Assembly: GCA_964538915.1 (NCBI GenBank) | Contig: CAZIFB010000025.1 | Location: forward strand, 1-64,000 | From: JAEUHQ01 sp964538915 | GTDB taxonomy: Bacteria > Planctomycetota > UBA1135 > UBA2386 | Direction: 5' to 3' | DNA: 64,000 bases | Part shown: piece by piece, positions 56,394-64,000 of the stretch | Position numbering within the stretch: position 1 is the first letter of the stretch | Layout of the letters: every line of letters begins with the position of its first letter | Translations under genes and position numbers: made by a program | Notes under the pieces: model-generated | Seen by the model: the letters and a program-made list of their open reading frames with translations, nothing else | Database searches by the model: none | Told to the model about the DNA's origin: nothing

Positions 56394-58523
56394 GTGGCGC
56401 TGCTGCGCATTGGACTCGTAGCCCTGGTGTTCGCGTGCGTCGCGCCGGCCCAGGACGGCGTCACGGCGTGGGTCAGCGAACTGCTCCGCAACAAGGACGA
56501 CACCGACTCGGCGGTGATCGAGAGGCTGGGGCAGGCCAAGACGCGGGAAGCCGCCGAGGGCCTGATCAAGGCATTCGACGTCGTCGGCAGTCTGCGGAAG
56601 CGTCGGGAGATCGTCCGGGCGCTCGCCAACTACGCGAACGTGCCCGACGCCGAGCAGCCGGCGCTGACGAAGCTCGCGAACATCGCGGGCGCCGAGGACC
56701 ACCAGGATCTGCGGGACGAAGCGATCGCCGCGATCGGTTCGTCGCCGAAGTTCGGCCGTGTGCTGCTGAAGAAGATGGTGGACGCGGAGGGATCCGACGC
56801 GATCCGGCAGGCTGCTCTCACGGAACACGTGAAGGGTGCGCTCGCCGAGGACGCAGCGTGGTACCGCTATCTCTGGAACTTCAAGCAGGAGCAGCGGAAG
56901 GACAGCAAGGGCAACATCGCAGCACCCGAACTCAACGCGATCCGCGAGGTCGCCTTCGCCGGCCTGCAGCCGTTCGCGACCGAAGACGAACTGATCGAGG
57001 GTCTGAAGCGCGAGAACGACCCGAAGATCAAGCGCGCCATCCTCGCCTGGATGCACAAGCAGAGCATGCCGAAGACGGAGGAGATGGCGCAGTGGCAGCT
57101 CGAGCGTCCCGATGCCGAGGGCGTGGTGCGCGCCGCCGCGGCGACGATCCTGATGGACCGGGCGCGAGCCAAGGCGGTTCCGATCTTCCTCGAACTCGCG
57201 AAGAAGCGCGACGTCACGCAGGAGGACCTGCGGCAGCGGATGGCGTTGCTGATCGCGGAGATGGGCGACGAGGCCACCGACAAGAAGCTCGTGAAGCTGA
57301 TCGGCAAGGGCAAGCCGCACGAGAAGGTGTTCGTGCTGATGGCGACCGAGAAGGTGAACGACCCGAAGGTCGTGGCCTTGATCCGCAAGGGGCTCGCCGA
57401 CGAGGCGCTCGAGGTGCGGCGTGCGACGGGTCAGGTGCTCGGTTCGCGACGGGATCGCGAGTCGGTGCCGGAACTGCGCGCGATGCTCGCGAAGCCGAAG
57501 GTCCCCGACGACGTCCGCATCGCGCTCGAGGCGATCACCGCCATCGAGGGTACGACCAGCGCGTGGCTGAAGGAGCTCGCCGGTTTCACGACGCATGCCG
57601 ATCGCGACGTGCGCAACGCGGCGATCGACGTGCTCGCCAAGGCGCGCGACAAGCGCCAGATCGAGGCGCTGTTCGCGGCGCTCGAGCATCCCGACTGGGC
57701 GACGCGTACCTGCGCCGTCGAGGCACTCGAACAGCTGCGCGACAAGCGCGTCGTGCCGAAGCTCATCGCTCGCCTCGGCGAGGAGAGCGGACGGCTGAAG
57801 CGGCGCATCGCGGACGCACTGTGGCAGCTCACCGCACAACCGCTCGAGGACGATCCCGCCCGCTGGCAGGGCTGGTGGGCCGAAGCGGGCGAGAAGTTCG
57901 AGGTGGCGACGGAGAAGGACATCGACAAGGCGCAGGCCGAGCGCGAGCGTCGCAAGCTCGACGAGCGCACGGTTGCCAAGTCGAAGTTCTTCGGCATCCG
58001 CGTCGAATCGCGCCGGGTCACGTTCGTGATCGACACGTCGGGCTCGATGCTCGAATCGATGTACGGCCGATTCATCGGCAAGCGCGGCGCCGCGCGCATC
58101 GACGTCGCCAAGGAGGAGCTGAAGCAGGCGATCGCGAACCTCGAACCCGGGACGCTCTTCAACATCCTGGCCTTCGGCAGCAGTGTCGCAGCCTGGCAGA
58201 AGGAGCGCGTCGCGGTCCTCGACGATGCGACGCGGGCGGCTGCCATCGAGTGGGTCGATCGGCTCGGCGCGAACGGCGCAACGAACCTGTACGACACCGT
58301 GAAGATGGCGTTCGCCGATCCGGACGTGGACACGATCTTCATCATGTCCGACGGCGAACCGACGAACGGCGAGGTCACCGATCCCCACCGGATCCGCGAG
58401 GACGTGGCGTTCTGGAACAAGCACCGCAAGGTGAAGATCAACACGATCGCGATCGGCGGGAACCTCGAGATCCTCGAGTGGCTCGCGCAGGACGCGAACG
58501 GCACGTACCTGCAGATGCGCTGA
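56394..58523 (+). CDS. Secreted HEAT-repeat protein with C-terminal VWA domain
   Basis: 709 aa from GTG 56394, preceded by GAGGTGG at a suitable distance. The start gives a signal peptide (LLRIGLVALVFACVAPAQ). Residues about 25-470 are HEAT-like helical repeats (for example DEALEVRRATGQVLGSRRDR, RDVRNAAIDVLAKARDKRQI, DWATRTCAVEALEQLRDKRV). A WQGWWAEAGEKF linker leads to a VWA domain from about 540 with MIDAS DTSGS (Asp547), GATNLYDT and IFIMSDGEPTNG. All metal-site motifs are intact. It is paralogous in layout to the VWA gene at 52533 on the opposite strand. Likely a periplasmic scaffold or adhesion protein. Confidence 0.85.
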   Translation: MALLRIGLVALVFACVAPAQDGVTAWVSELLRNKDDTDSAVIERLGQAKTREAAEGLIKAFDVVGSLRKRREIVRALANYANVPDAEQPALTKLANIAGAEDHQDLRDEAIAAIGSSPKFGRVLLKKMVDAEGSDAIRQAALTEHVKGALAEDAAWYRYLWNFKQEQRKDSKGNIAAPELNAIREVAFAGLQPFATEDELIEGLKRENDPKIKRAILAWMHKQSMPKTEEMAQWQLERPDAEGVVRAAAATILMDRARAKAVPIFLELAKKRDVTQEDLRQRMALLIAEMGDEATDKKLVKLIGKGKPHEKVFVLMATEKVNDPKVVALIRKGLADEALEVRRATGQVLGSRRDRESVPELRAMLAKPKVPDDVRIALEAITAIEGTTSAWLKELAGFTTHADRDVRNAAIDVLAKARDKRQIEALFAALEHPDWATRTCAVEALEQLRDKRVVPKLIARLGEESGRLKRRIADALWQLTAQPLEDDPARWQGWWAEAGEKFEVATEKDIDKAQAERERRKLDERTVAKSKFFGIRVESRRVTFVIDTSGSMLESMYGRFIGKRGAARIDVAKEELKQAIANLEPGTLFNILAFGSSVAAWQKERVAVLDDATRAAAIEWVDRLGANGATNLYDTVKMAFADPDVDTIFIMSDGEPTNGEVTDPHRIREDVAFWNKHRKVKINTIAIGGNLEILEWLAQDANGTYLQMR

Positions 58524-58524
58524 T

Positions 58525-58541
58525 CCGGGCGGCTCGCCCGG
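58525..58541 (+). terminator. Candidate terminator hairpin after the HEAT-VWA gene
   Basis: CCGGGCG (58525-58531) and CGCCCGG (58535-58541) form a perfect 7-bp stem with a 3-nt loop, beginning 2 nt after the stop codon. No T-tract follows, so intrinsic termination is uncertain. The rest of the 126-nt spacer shows nothing else I can name. Confidence 0.35.
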
Positions 58542-58649
58542 CGCCCGGCGGGCGGAGCGGGGACGAACCCGATCGGGGGTGGGGATCTCCGTGTCCTCCG
58601 GGAGGGCAGGTCGTAAGCTCCGCGACCTTCACACGGCCGCCTTGCTTCG

Positions 58650-61187
58650 ATGACTTCGAGATCCAAGTTTCCGCGTCTCCTCCCGCTCGCCCTCCTGGCC
58701 GCGCTGCTGCGCCCCGCCGCCGCGCAGGACCCGTTCGCGAAGGACGAAGCGGACCTCGTCCGGCACTGCGTCGGGGCCCTGTCGACGTTCGCCTCGACCG
58801 CCAAGTCGCAGAAGGTCGGCCAGCGCGCGAAGCAGGCGTTCGACCTCGTGCTGCAGTACGACGCCGACAACAGCTCGGCGCGCAACGAGCTCGGCTTCCG
58901 CAAGGAGAAGGACAAGTGGATCGAGCTGCCGCCGGACAAGCGGAAGAAGTGGCTCGACAAGGCGACCTACGAGGGTCGCTTCAAGGTCGCGCAGGCGTGG
59001 TACGACACCTCTGTGAAGCTCGGCGAACTGCATCGCAAGCTCGGCCTCAAGATGAAGGACGCCGGCAACCAGGTGCGGGCGACCTACCACCTGGAGAAGG
59101 CGGTCTACTACAACGCGATGGACAAGGAGGCCAACCTCGGCCTCGGCTACAAGGAGGGCCCCGGCTTCTACGGGACCGATTCGCAGATCGCGTTCGCGAC
59201 GCGAATGAAGGACCTCGAGAAGAAGGCCGTCGAGATCGCGCGAAAGGACTACGAGGTGACGGCGCTCGGCGACGACGCGATGCCGACCGAGCTGAAGCAG
59301 TTCCAGGAGAACGCGCCCGACTGGATGAAGAAGCCGAACCTCGAGATCACCGGCGCGAAGTCGAAGCACTTCACGGTGTGGGTGCGCGGCACGCAGGACC
59401 ACGCGATGACGTCGGCGAAGTGGGCGGAGCGTGCGCTCGACTGGGCGGTCGCCCTGCTCGGCGAGGAGCGCGTCAAGAAGCTGCGCTTCGTGGAGAAGGC
59501 GACGGGCGCGTTCAAGTGGTACGGCTTCCTTGCCACCGCGAGCGAGCGCGAGGAGTTCCTGAAGGCGAACCCGAACGTGTGGGAGGGCGAGGGCAACATC
59601 GACCGCGCGAAGGAGTTCGCGAACAACATGTGGAACTCGAGCCAGGGACCAGCGGTCGTGATGGTGCGCGTGCAGCCGGCGTCGGTGCACGACTCCCTGA
59701 TCGGCTACGTGTGGATGCAGGGCCTCGTGGCGCAGCGCAACGACGGCCTCGGTCAGGGGATCATCCACGCGATGACGTGGTACCTGAAGTCGACGTCCGA
59801 GGTGCGCTGGGGTGCTCGGCCCGAGGGCACGGTCGGGGAGGACTCCCTCGACCTGCCCGACGGCGCCAACTGGTGGATGCGCGCCGTGCGCGACCAGGCC
59901 GTGTCGAGTCAGGACTGGGCGTTGAACCAGGTCCCGCGCGAGAAGCTCTCACGCTTCCGCAACGACTGCCGTCTCAAGTCGTGGAGCTTCATGACGTGGG
60001 TGCTCGCGGCCTATCCGGACAAGTGGCTCGACTTCTTCCTCGCGCTGCCGGACCTCGAGGCCAAGATCCCGACGCTCGAAGAAGTCGACGCGATCGGGCT
60101 GAAGGCGTTCGGCAAGTCGCTGGCGGAGATCGACACCGAGTGGCGTGAGTGGGCGCGCGGCGACTCCGGCGTGGCGTTCGCCACCGGCTATGGGCCGCCG
60201 CTGCTGCCGGATCGTCCCAGCAAGGAAGAGCTCGCCGCGGTCGAGCGGCTGAACCTCGTGCGCGGCCAGCTCGTCGCATTCTCGTGGCCGAAGACGGACA
60301 TGCGCGACGGCACGTTCGCCGGCATGCCGCCCTGCGAACTCGACGCCGAAGCGTCCCTCGGCTGCGAGGCGCACGCATCGTACGTGTGCACCTACCCCGA
60401 ACTCGAGAAGAGCCAGAACCTCGAGATCCACGAGGAGGATCCGGCGAAACCCGAGTTCTCGCGCAAGGGTCAGCTCGCCGCGGGCGGCAACATCGTCACC
60501 TCGCACGGCGAGCGCGGCGTCGACTTCGCGCGCGACACGGTCGACATGTGGATGGGGGCGCCGTTCCACCGCTTCCCGCTGCTCGAGCACAACATCCGTC
60601 GCATCGGCTACGCGTACGTCGTGAAGGACGACTTCTCCTGCGCGGTGCTCGACATGGGTTCGCTGGAAGAGCCCTACGATCCGTCCGCGGCGCCGAAGCT
60701 GATCGCGTGGCCGCCGCACAACATGAGGGACGTGCCGACGCACTTCGGTTCGCCCGAGGAGCCGAACCCGCTCGCGGACCAGCCGGAGGGACAGCAGGAC
60801 GTCACGAAGTGCGGCTACGCGGTGAGCCTCCAGTTCCAGAAGGAAGTCGCACTCGTGATGAAGGAAGCGACGATCGAGCTCTACGAATCGCGCAAGAGCG
60901 GCAAGCAGCCGCCGAAGAACCTCGTGCTGAAGGACTCGGCGGAATGGCGCGGCTGGGCCGAGCGCTGCAAGCCGAACGCCGTCGCGATCCACGTGCACAC
61001 GCCGAAGATCCCGCTCAACAAGAAGCGCGACATGAAGGACGTCCTGTTCCTCCTGCCGAAGGAGCCGCTGGACGCGAACACCCAGTACCAGGTGCGCGCG
61101 ATGCTGCGCATGGGCACCGCCGACCCGCTGTGGTTCATCTGGGAGTTCACGACGGGCAGCCAGAAGGACGGCCTGAAGCTGAAGTGA
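58650..61187 (+). CDS. Large secreted protein with TPR-like start and CAP (SCP/PR1-like) domain
   Basis: 845 aa from ATG 58650 with a signal peptide (LLPLALLAALLRPAAAQ). Residues 30-200 contain TPR-like helices (AFDLVLQYDADNSSARNELG, NQVRATYHLEKAVYYNAMDK). The middle (about 220-520) resembles a peptidase-like alpha/beta region but has no HExxH. Residues about 535-670 look like a CAP domain: LNLVRGQLVAFSWP, LDAEASLGCEAHASYVCTYP, HEED, ARDTVDMWMGAPFHRFPLLE, HNIRRIGYAYVV. The final part (PLDANTQYQVRAMLR...WEFTTGS) looks like an Ig/SbsA-type strand domain. Function unknown; periplasmic or surface. A strong hairpin follows at 61251. Confidence 0.78.
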   Translation: MTSRSKFPRLLPLALLAALLRPAAAQDPFAKDEADLVRHCVGALSTFASTAKSQKVGQRAKQAFDLVLQYDADNSSARNELGFRKEKDKWIELPPDKRKKWLDKATYEGRFKVAQAWYDTSVKLGELHRKLGLKMKDAGNQVRATYHLEKAVYYNAMDKEANLGLGYKEGPGFYGTDSQIAFATRMKDLEKKAVEIARKDYEVTALGDDAMPTELKQFQENAPDWMKKPNLEITGAKSKHFTVWVRGTQDHAMTSAKWAERALDWAVALLGEERVKKLRFVEKATGAFKWYGFLATASEREEFLKANPNVWEGEGNIDRAKEFANNMWNSSQGPAVVMVRVQPASVHDSLIGYVWMQGLVAQRNDGLGQGIIHAMTWYLKSTSEVRWGARPEGTVGEDSLDLPDGANWWMRAVRDQAVSSQDWALNQVPREKLSRFRNDCRLKSWSFMTWVLAAYPDKWLDFFLALPDLEAKIPTLEEVDAIGLKAFGKSLAEIDTEWREWARGDSGVAFATGYGPPLLPDRPSKEELAAVERLNLVRGQLVAFSWPKTDMRDGTFAGMPPCELDAEASLGCEAHASYVCTYPELEKSQNLEIHEEDPAKPEFSRKGQLAAGGNIVTSHGERGVDFARDTVDMWMGAPFHRFPLLEHNIRRIGYAYVVKDDFSCAVLDMGSLEEPYDPSAAPKLIAWPPHNMRDVPTHFGSPEEPNPLADQPEGQQDVTKCGYAVSLQFQKEVALVMKEATIELYESRKSGKQPPKNLVLKDSAEWRGWAERCKPNAVAIHVHTPKIPLNKKRDMKDVLFLLPKEPLDANTQYQVRAMLRMGTADPLWFIWEFTTGSQKDGLKLK

Positions 61188-61250
61188 TGCGTCGGAGCGG
61201 CCCGCCGCATGGACGGTTCGCCGTTCCGGGGGCCATCCGCTTGCATCGAG

Positions 61251-61278
61251 AAGGGGCGCGCCCACAATCGCGCCCCTT
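61251..61278 (+). terminator. Stem-loop between the CAP-domain gene and aldolase
   Basis: AAGGGGCGCG (61251-61260) and CGCGCCCCTT (61269-61278) form a perfect 10-bp stem with an 8-nt loop, followed by TCCATTTCCCC. It lies 63 nt after the upstream stop and 41 nt before the aldolase start. It most likely terminates the upstream transcript; a role in the aldolase leader is possible. Confidence 0.55.
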
Positions 61279-61319
61279 TCCATTTCCCCCCGGCACTTCG
61301 CCGGAGCCCCCGAACTTCC

Positions 61320-62240
61320 ATGAGCAAGCGCGTCGACGAGATCCTCGGCTGGTACGAATCCGACAACCCCGGTGTCCTGAAGAACCTCCGCTGGATGATG
61401 GACACCGGCGCCCTCGCGGGCACCGGCAAGTTCGTGATCCTGCCCGTCGACCAGGGTTTCGAGCACGGCCCCGCGCGGTCGTTCGCCAAGAACGCGCCTG
61501 GCTACGACCCGCACTACCACTTCGAGCTCGCGATCGAGTCGGGCTGCAACGCGTATGCGGCCCCGCTCGGGTTCCTCGAGGCCGGAGCTCGCAAGTACGC
61601 CGGTCGCATCCCGCTCATCCTGAAGCTGAACAACAGCGACTCGCTCTACAGCTCGCCGGACCCCAAGCCCGCCGTCACCGGCTCGGTGAAGGACGCGCTG
61701 CGCCTCGGTTGCGCGGCGATCGGTTTCACGATCTATCCGGGCAGCAACCAGCGCGACGCGATGTACATGGAGTTGCGCGCGATCGCCGAGGAGGCCAAGG
61801 AAGCCGGTCTCGCGGTCGTCGTGTGGAGCTACCCGCGCGGCAGCAGCCTCAGCAAGAAGGGCGAAACCGCGATCGACGTCGCCGCCTACGCCGCGCAGAT
61901 CGCGGCCCAGCTCGGCGCGCACGTCATCAAGGTGAAGCCGCCGACCGAACACCTCGAACAGGACGCGGCGAAGAAGGTCTACGAGAGCGAGAAGGTCGCC
62001 ATCGGCACGCTCGCCGAACGCACGCGCCACGTCGTGCAGGCCGCGTTCGGCGGTCGTCGCATCGTGATCTTCTCCGGTGGTGAGGCGAAGGGCACCGACG
62101 AGGTGTTGGCCGAGATCAAGGGGCTCGCCGACGGCGGGTCGTTCGGCTCCATCATGGGGCGCAACGCGTTCCAGCGTCCGAAGGCCGATGCGCTGAAGCT
62201 GCTGAAGAGCGTGCAGGACATCTACCGCGCCGCGAAGTAG
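61320..62240 (+). CDS. fbaB: Class I fructose-bisphosphate aldolase (DhnA/FbaB type)
   Basis: 306 aa from ATG 61320. The DhnA-family signature ILPVDQGFEHGP (40-51) is near the N-terminus. LILKLNNSDSLYSS and GFTIYPGSNQRDAMYMEL follow. The Schiff-base lysine is expected in HVIKVKPPTEH (Lys204 or Lys206). The phosphate-binding glycine strands IVIFSGGEAKG and GGSFGSIMGRNAFQR are at the C-terminus. It interconverts fructose 1,6-bisphosphate with DHAP and glyceraldehyde 3-phosphate in glycolysis and gluconeogenesis. The archaeal/FbaB-type class I enzyme is metal-independent. The protein is cytoplasmic and forms a single-gene unit. Confidence 0.92.
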   Translation: MSKRVDEILGWYESDNPGVLKNLRWMMDTGALAGTGKFVILPVDQGFEHGPARSFAKNAPGYDPHYHFELAIESGCNAYAAPLGFLEAGARKYAGRIPLILKLNNSDSLYSSPDPKPAVTGSVKDALRLGCAAIGFTIYPGSNQRDAMYMELRAIAEEAKEAGLAVVVWSYPRGSSLSKKGETAIDVAAYAAQIAAQLGAHVIKVKPPTEHLEQDAAKKVYESEKVAIGTLAERTRHVVQAAFGGRRIVIFSGGEAKGTDEVLAEIKGLADGGSFGSIMGRNAFQRPKADALKLLKSVQDIYRAAK

Positions 62241-62253
62241 GCGGCGCGAAGCA

Positions 62254-62270
62254 GGCGGCGCGAAGCCGCC
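62254..62270 (+). terminator. Weak hairpin downstream of the aldolase gene
   Basis: GGCGGC (62254-62259) and GCCGCC (62265-62270) pair around GCGAA. It lies within a short direct repeat (GGCGGCGCGAAG twice from 62240). No T-tract is present. The rest of the 169-nt spacer shows nothing I can name. Confidence 0.3.
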
Positions 62271-62409
62271 CCTCGCGACGCGGCGGAGGACCGTCCGCGC
62301 CGCTCGGCGATGGCGGCCGTCGGCGAATCGGAGCAACCGGCGCCGGCACGCGGCGTCCGACCTCCGCGGTCGACTTGGCGCCGGCGCGGGCGTCGGGCAC
62401 AGTTCAGCG

Positions 62410-63669
62410 ATGCGGATCCCGTCGTCGCTCGGTTCGTGGTTCGTCGCGTCGTTGCTGCTCGCCGCTGCGCCGGCCCAGAAGGCGGTTCACGGGCGGCTCG
62501 ACACGGTCGGAGACCTGAAGGTCCTGCAGGTGTGGGGCACGCCGGCGGAACGCGGCTACGCGCACGGCTTCCTGCTCGGGAAGGAAATCGCCTCGACGCT
62601 GGTCGCGGAGTGGACGGCGCGCTTCACGCGCGCGAGGCCGATGCTCGACCAGGCGCGCGGCGCGGTCGGGCGGCTGATCGCGTACCCGGACGACGTTCGC
62701 GACGAGATCGCCGCGGTCTTCGAGGGCATCGTGGAGAGCAAGGCGTCGCTCGAGATGCCCGAACTCGAGCGTGCGTTCGACCTGCAGGATCTGCTCGTCG
62801 CGAACGCGCTCGACGTCTTCGGACTGATGGGCTGCAGCTCCTTCACGGTCTGGGACGACCGGGTCGACGGCGGCGGTGTGCTCACGGCACGCAACTTCGA
62901 CTGGCCGCTGACGGGCAAGCACCTGCTCGACACGACGATGGTCATCGTGCAGCACTTCGGCGACGGCCACGCGGTCGCGTCGGTCGGCTGGCCCGGCTTC
63001 GTCGGTACCGTGACCGGTCTCAGCAAGGACGGTGTTGCAGCATTCCTCCACGTGGGTTCCGCGAAGATCACGATGATGCCCGAGCCCGACTCGTGGCCGA
63101 CGGCGATCGCTGCGCGGAGGATCCTCGCGGCGGGGCCGGGGGAAGACCCTGCGACCACCTTCGCGGCGTGCAAGAAGCTGCTCGAGTACACGAGCCCGCC
63201 GGCTGGCTACGCAACGCACGTCGTGTTGCCGAAGGCGGTCGGCGGTGCCGGGCCGGCCGCGGTGTTCGAAACCGACGCGAAGTCCTGTGTGCAAGCCGAA
63301 CTCGTCGCGGGGTCCTGCGTGCTGACGAACCACTTCCGGACGCGCAAGGACGGACGGCAGGCGAGTCGCGACAGTCTCGGCCGGGAGAAACGTGTCACCG
63401 AAGAGATCGGTGGTTGCATCGACACCGGCGACCATCGCGTCTCCGTGGCCGAGGCGTGGACGATCCTCGAGTCCGTTTCGCGCGACGGGCGCGGGATGGG
63501 CACGCTGCACTCCGTCGTGTTCCGGCACGAGCCGTGGGTGTTCGAACTGCGGATCGCCGCCCTCGACGCGCAAGGGGCGGTCGTCGGGGCCCCGAAGAGC
63601 GAGCGCCGCTACTCCCTGACGCGCGACCAGGTGTTCCCCTCGATCGACGCCGAGACGGCGCCGCGCTGA
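62410..63669 (+). CDS. Secreted C45-like Ntn hydrolase (linear amide C-N hydrolase)
   Basis: 419 aa from ATG 62410 with a signal peptide (WFVASLLLAAAPAQ). WGTPAERGYAHGFLLGKEI is the typical start of acyl-CoA:6-aminopenicillanate acyltransferase / phospholipase-B-like proteins. GCSSFTVWDD (Cys142) with GVLTARNFDWPL supplies the Ntn nucleophile region; in this family autocleavage before the Cys would yield the active form. GWPGFVGTVTGLSKDGVAAF and LTNHF (R/D nearby) are further family features. It hydrolyses amide or ester bonds of acyl compounds; the substrate is unknown. Confidence 0.82.
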   Translation: MRIPSSLGSWFVASLLLAAAPAQKAVHGRLDTVGDLKVLQVWGTPAERGYAHGFLLGKEIASTLVAEWTARFTRARPMLDQARGAVGRLIAYPDDVRDEIAAVFEGIVESKASLEMPELERAFDLQDLLVANALDVFGLMGCSSFTVWDDRVDGGGVLTARNFDWPLTGKHLLDTTMVIVQHFGDGHAVASVGWPGFVGTVTGLSKDGVAAFLHVGSAKITMMPEPDSWPTAIAARRILAAGPGEDPATTFAACKKLLEYTSPPAGYATHVVLPKAVGGAGPAAVFETDAKSCVQAELVAGSCVLTNHFRTRKDGRQASRDSLGREKRVTEEIGGCIDTGDHRVSVAEAWTILESVSRDGRGMGTLHSVVFRHEPWVFELRIAALDAQGAVVGAPKSERRYSLTRDQVFPSIDAETAPR

Positions 63670-63821
63670 GCCGCGACTGCCGCGTTTCTTCGCCCGCCAC
63701 GCGACTCCGCCGACCGTTCGCGGCGGCAGAAGTGGGGGCAAGGGCCGGGCCCGCTCGCGCTGCCCCGGGAACGCCGACTCGGGCTCGATCTGCCGTCGTC
63801 GCCCGCTAGCCTCTCCGCCTC

Positions 63822-64000
63822 ATGCATCGCAGCCGCAACTCGGTCGGGAAGGGCCTCGGGTGGGGCGCTTTCTTCGCCGGCTTCGTGCCGGGCCTGCTCC
63901 AGTACCAGCTCGGGCAGAGGAAGCGCGCCATCGCCGCTTTCGTCGGGTGCACCGCGCTCTTCTTCGTCGGATGGTCGATCGTGGGTGAGCGGCTGTTCTA
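63822..64000 (+). CDS. Small membrane protein, 3' end beyond window
   Basis: 59 residues visible from ATG 63822, cut by the right edge. After a basic start (MHRSRNSVGKG) come two hydrophobic segments, WGAFFAGFVPGLLQYQLGQ and AAFVGCTALFFVGWSIVG, separated by RKRAI. A 'PG..qyqLGqrkrAi' turn between helices resembles TM2 or DUF6677-type proteins ('PGlGh.ylGr..rg'). This is by eye and tentative. The 152-nt spacer upstream shows no clear promoter. Confidence 0.6.
   Translation, partial: MHRSRNSVGKGLGWGAFFAGFVPGLLQYQLGQRKRAIAAFVGCTALFFVGWSIVGERLF

Noticed and set aside
54788..60148. 1786-residue plus-strand frame running through the N gap
   Set aside because: It is Arg-rich shadow sequence in another frame of three real genes and crosses unknown bases; not a coding region.

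Overview
The window is one GC-rich stretch (roughly 70 % GC by eye) with 42 protein genes, two of them cut by the window edges. I see no rRNA, tRNA, CRISPR array, insertion sequence or prophage. The gene content points to a Planctomycetota bacterium. It has an adjacent DUF1501/DUF1800 pair, an ECF sigma factor overlapping a Ser/Thr kinase with C-terminal repeats, carboxypeptidase-regulatory-like proteins, HEAT+VWA secreted proteins, an ELWxxDGT repeat protein and many signal-peptide proteins of unknown role. Few starts have a clear Shine-Dalgarno sequence. Many neighbours are joined by 4-nt ATGA or GTGA overlaps. The lineage is an inference from gene content only.

Layout. 1-695 is the start of a truncated secreted protein, divergent from a sigma factor fused to a membrane anchor and carboxypeptidase-regulatory-like repeats (839-3775). 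3795-13654 is a minus-strand block: a His/Cys-rich membrane-anchored protein, a CzcCBA-type metal efflux system, a small lipoprotein and a metallopeptidase / propeller / beta-barrel protein. 13827-15103 holds a lipoprotein and a stand-alone B3/B4-domain protein. 15129-19602 (minus) holds an RdgC-like protein and its overlapping partner, a PpiC/SurA-like secreted protein, an alpha/beta hydrolase and a lipoprotein. 19836-24783 (minus) is a tightly overlapped acyl-CoA metabolism operon (PaaK-like ligase, thiolase, FadJ). Divergent from it is a patatin-ferredoxin fusion, followed by an ECF sigma / kinase pair and a giant ELWxxDGT protein (24924-32310). 32513-37198 is a MacA/MacB-like ABC export operon. 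37212-44555 holds a lipoprotein, a GT39-like membrane glycosyltransferase, a second carboxypeptidase-regulatory protein and the DUF1501/DUF1800 pair. Next come Tex (minus) and a divergent FG-GAP/VCBS protein interrupted by an in-frame TGA. The remainder holds a duplicated DUF4394 protein, an SLC13 transporter with RCK_C domains, a VWA protein, a secreted repeat protein, a ~110-bp tandem repeat broken by a 100-N scaffold gap, a HEAT+VWA protein, a CAP-domain protein, class I fructose-bisphosphate aldolase, a C45-like Ntn hydrolase and the start of a small membrane protein.

The most interesting signal is the in-frame TGA at 47662-47664. It sits immediately before a Cys codon inside an otherwise intact FG-GAP protein. 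A 6-bp hairpin with a G at loop position 2 begins 13 nt downstream, and the stem is built partly from codons that look unusual for this genome. That is what a bacterial selenocysteine site with a SECIS would look like, although a simple nonsense mutation or sequencing error is not excluded. Other notable items are the sigma factor-membrane-adhesin-like fusion, the patatin-ferredoxin fusion, the RdgC-like gene pair and the collapsed tandem repeat at the scaffold gap.
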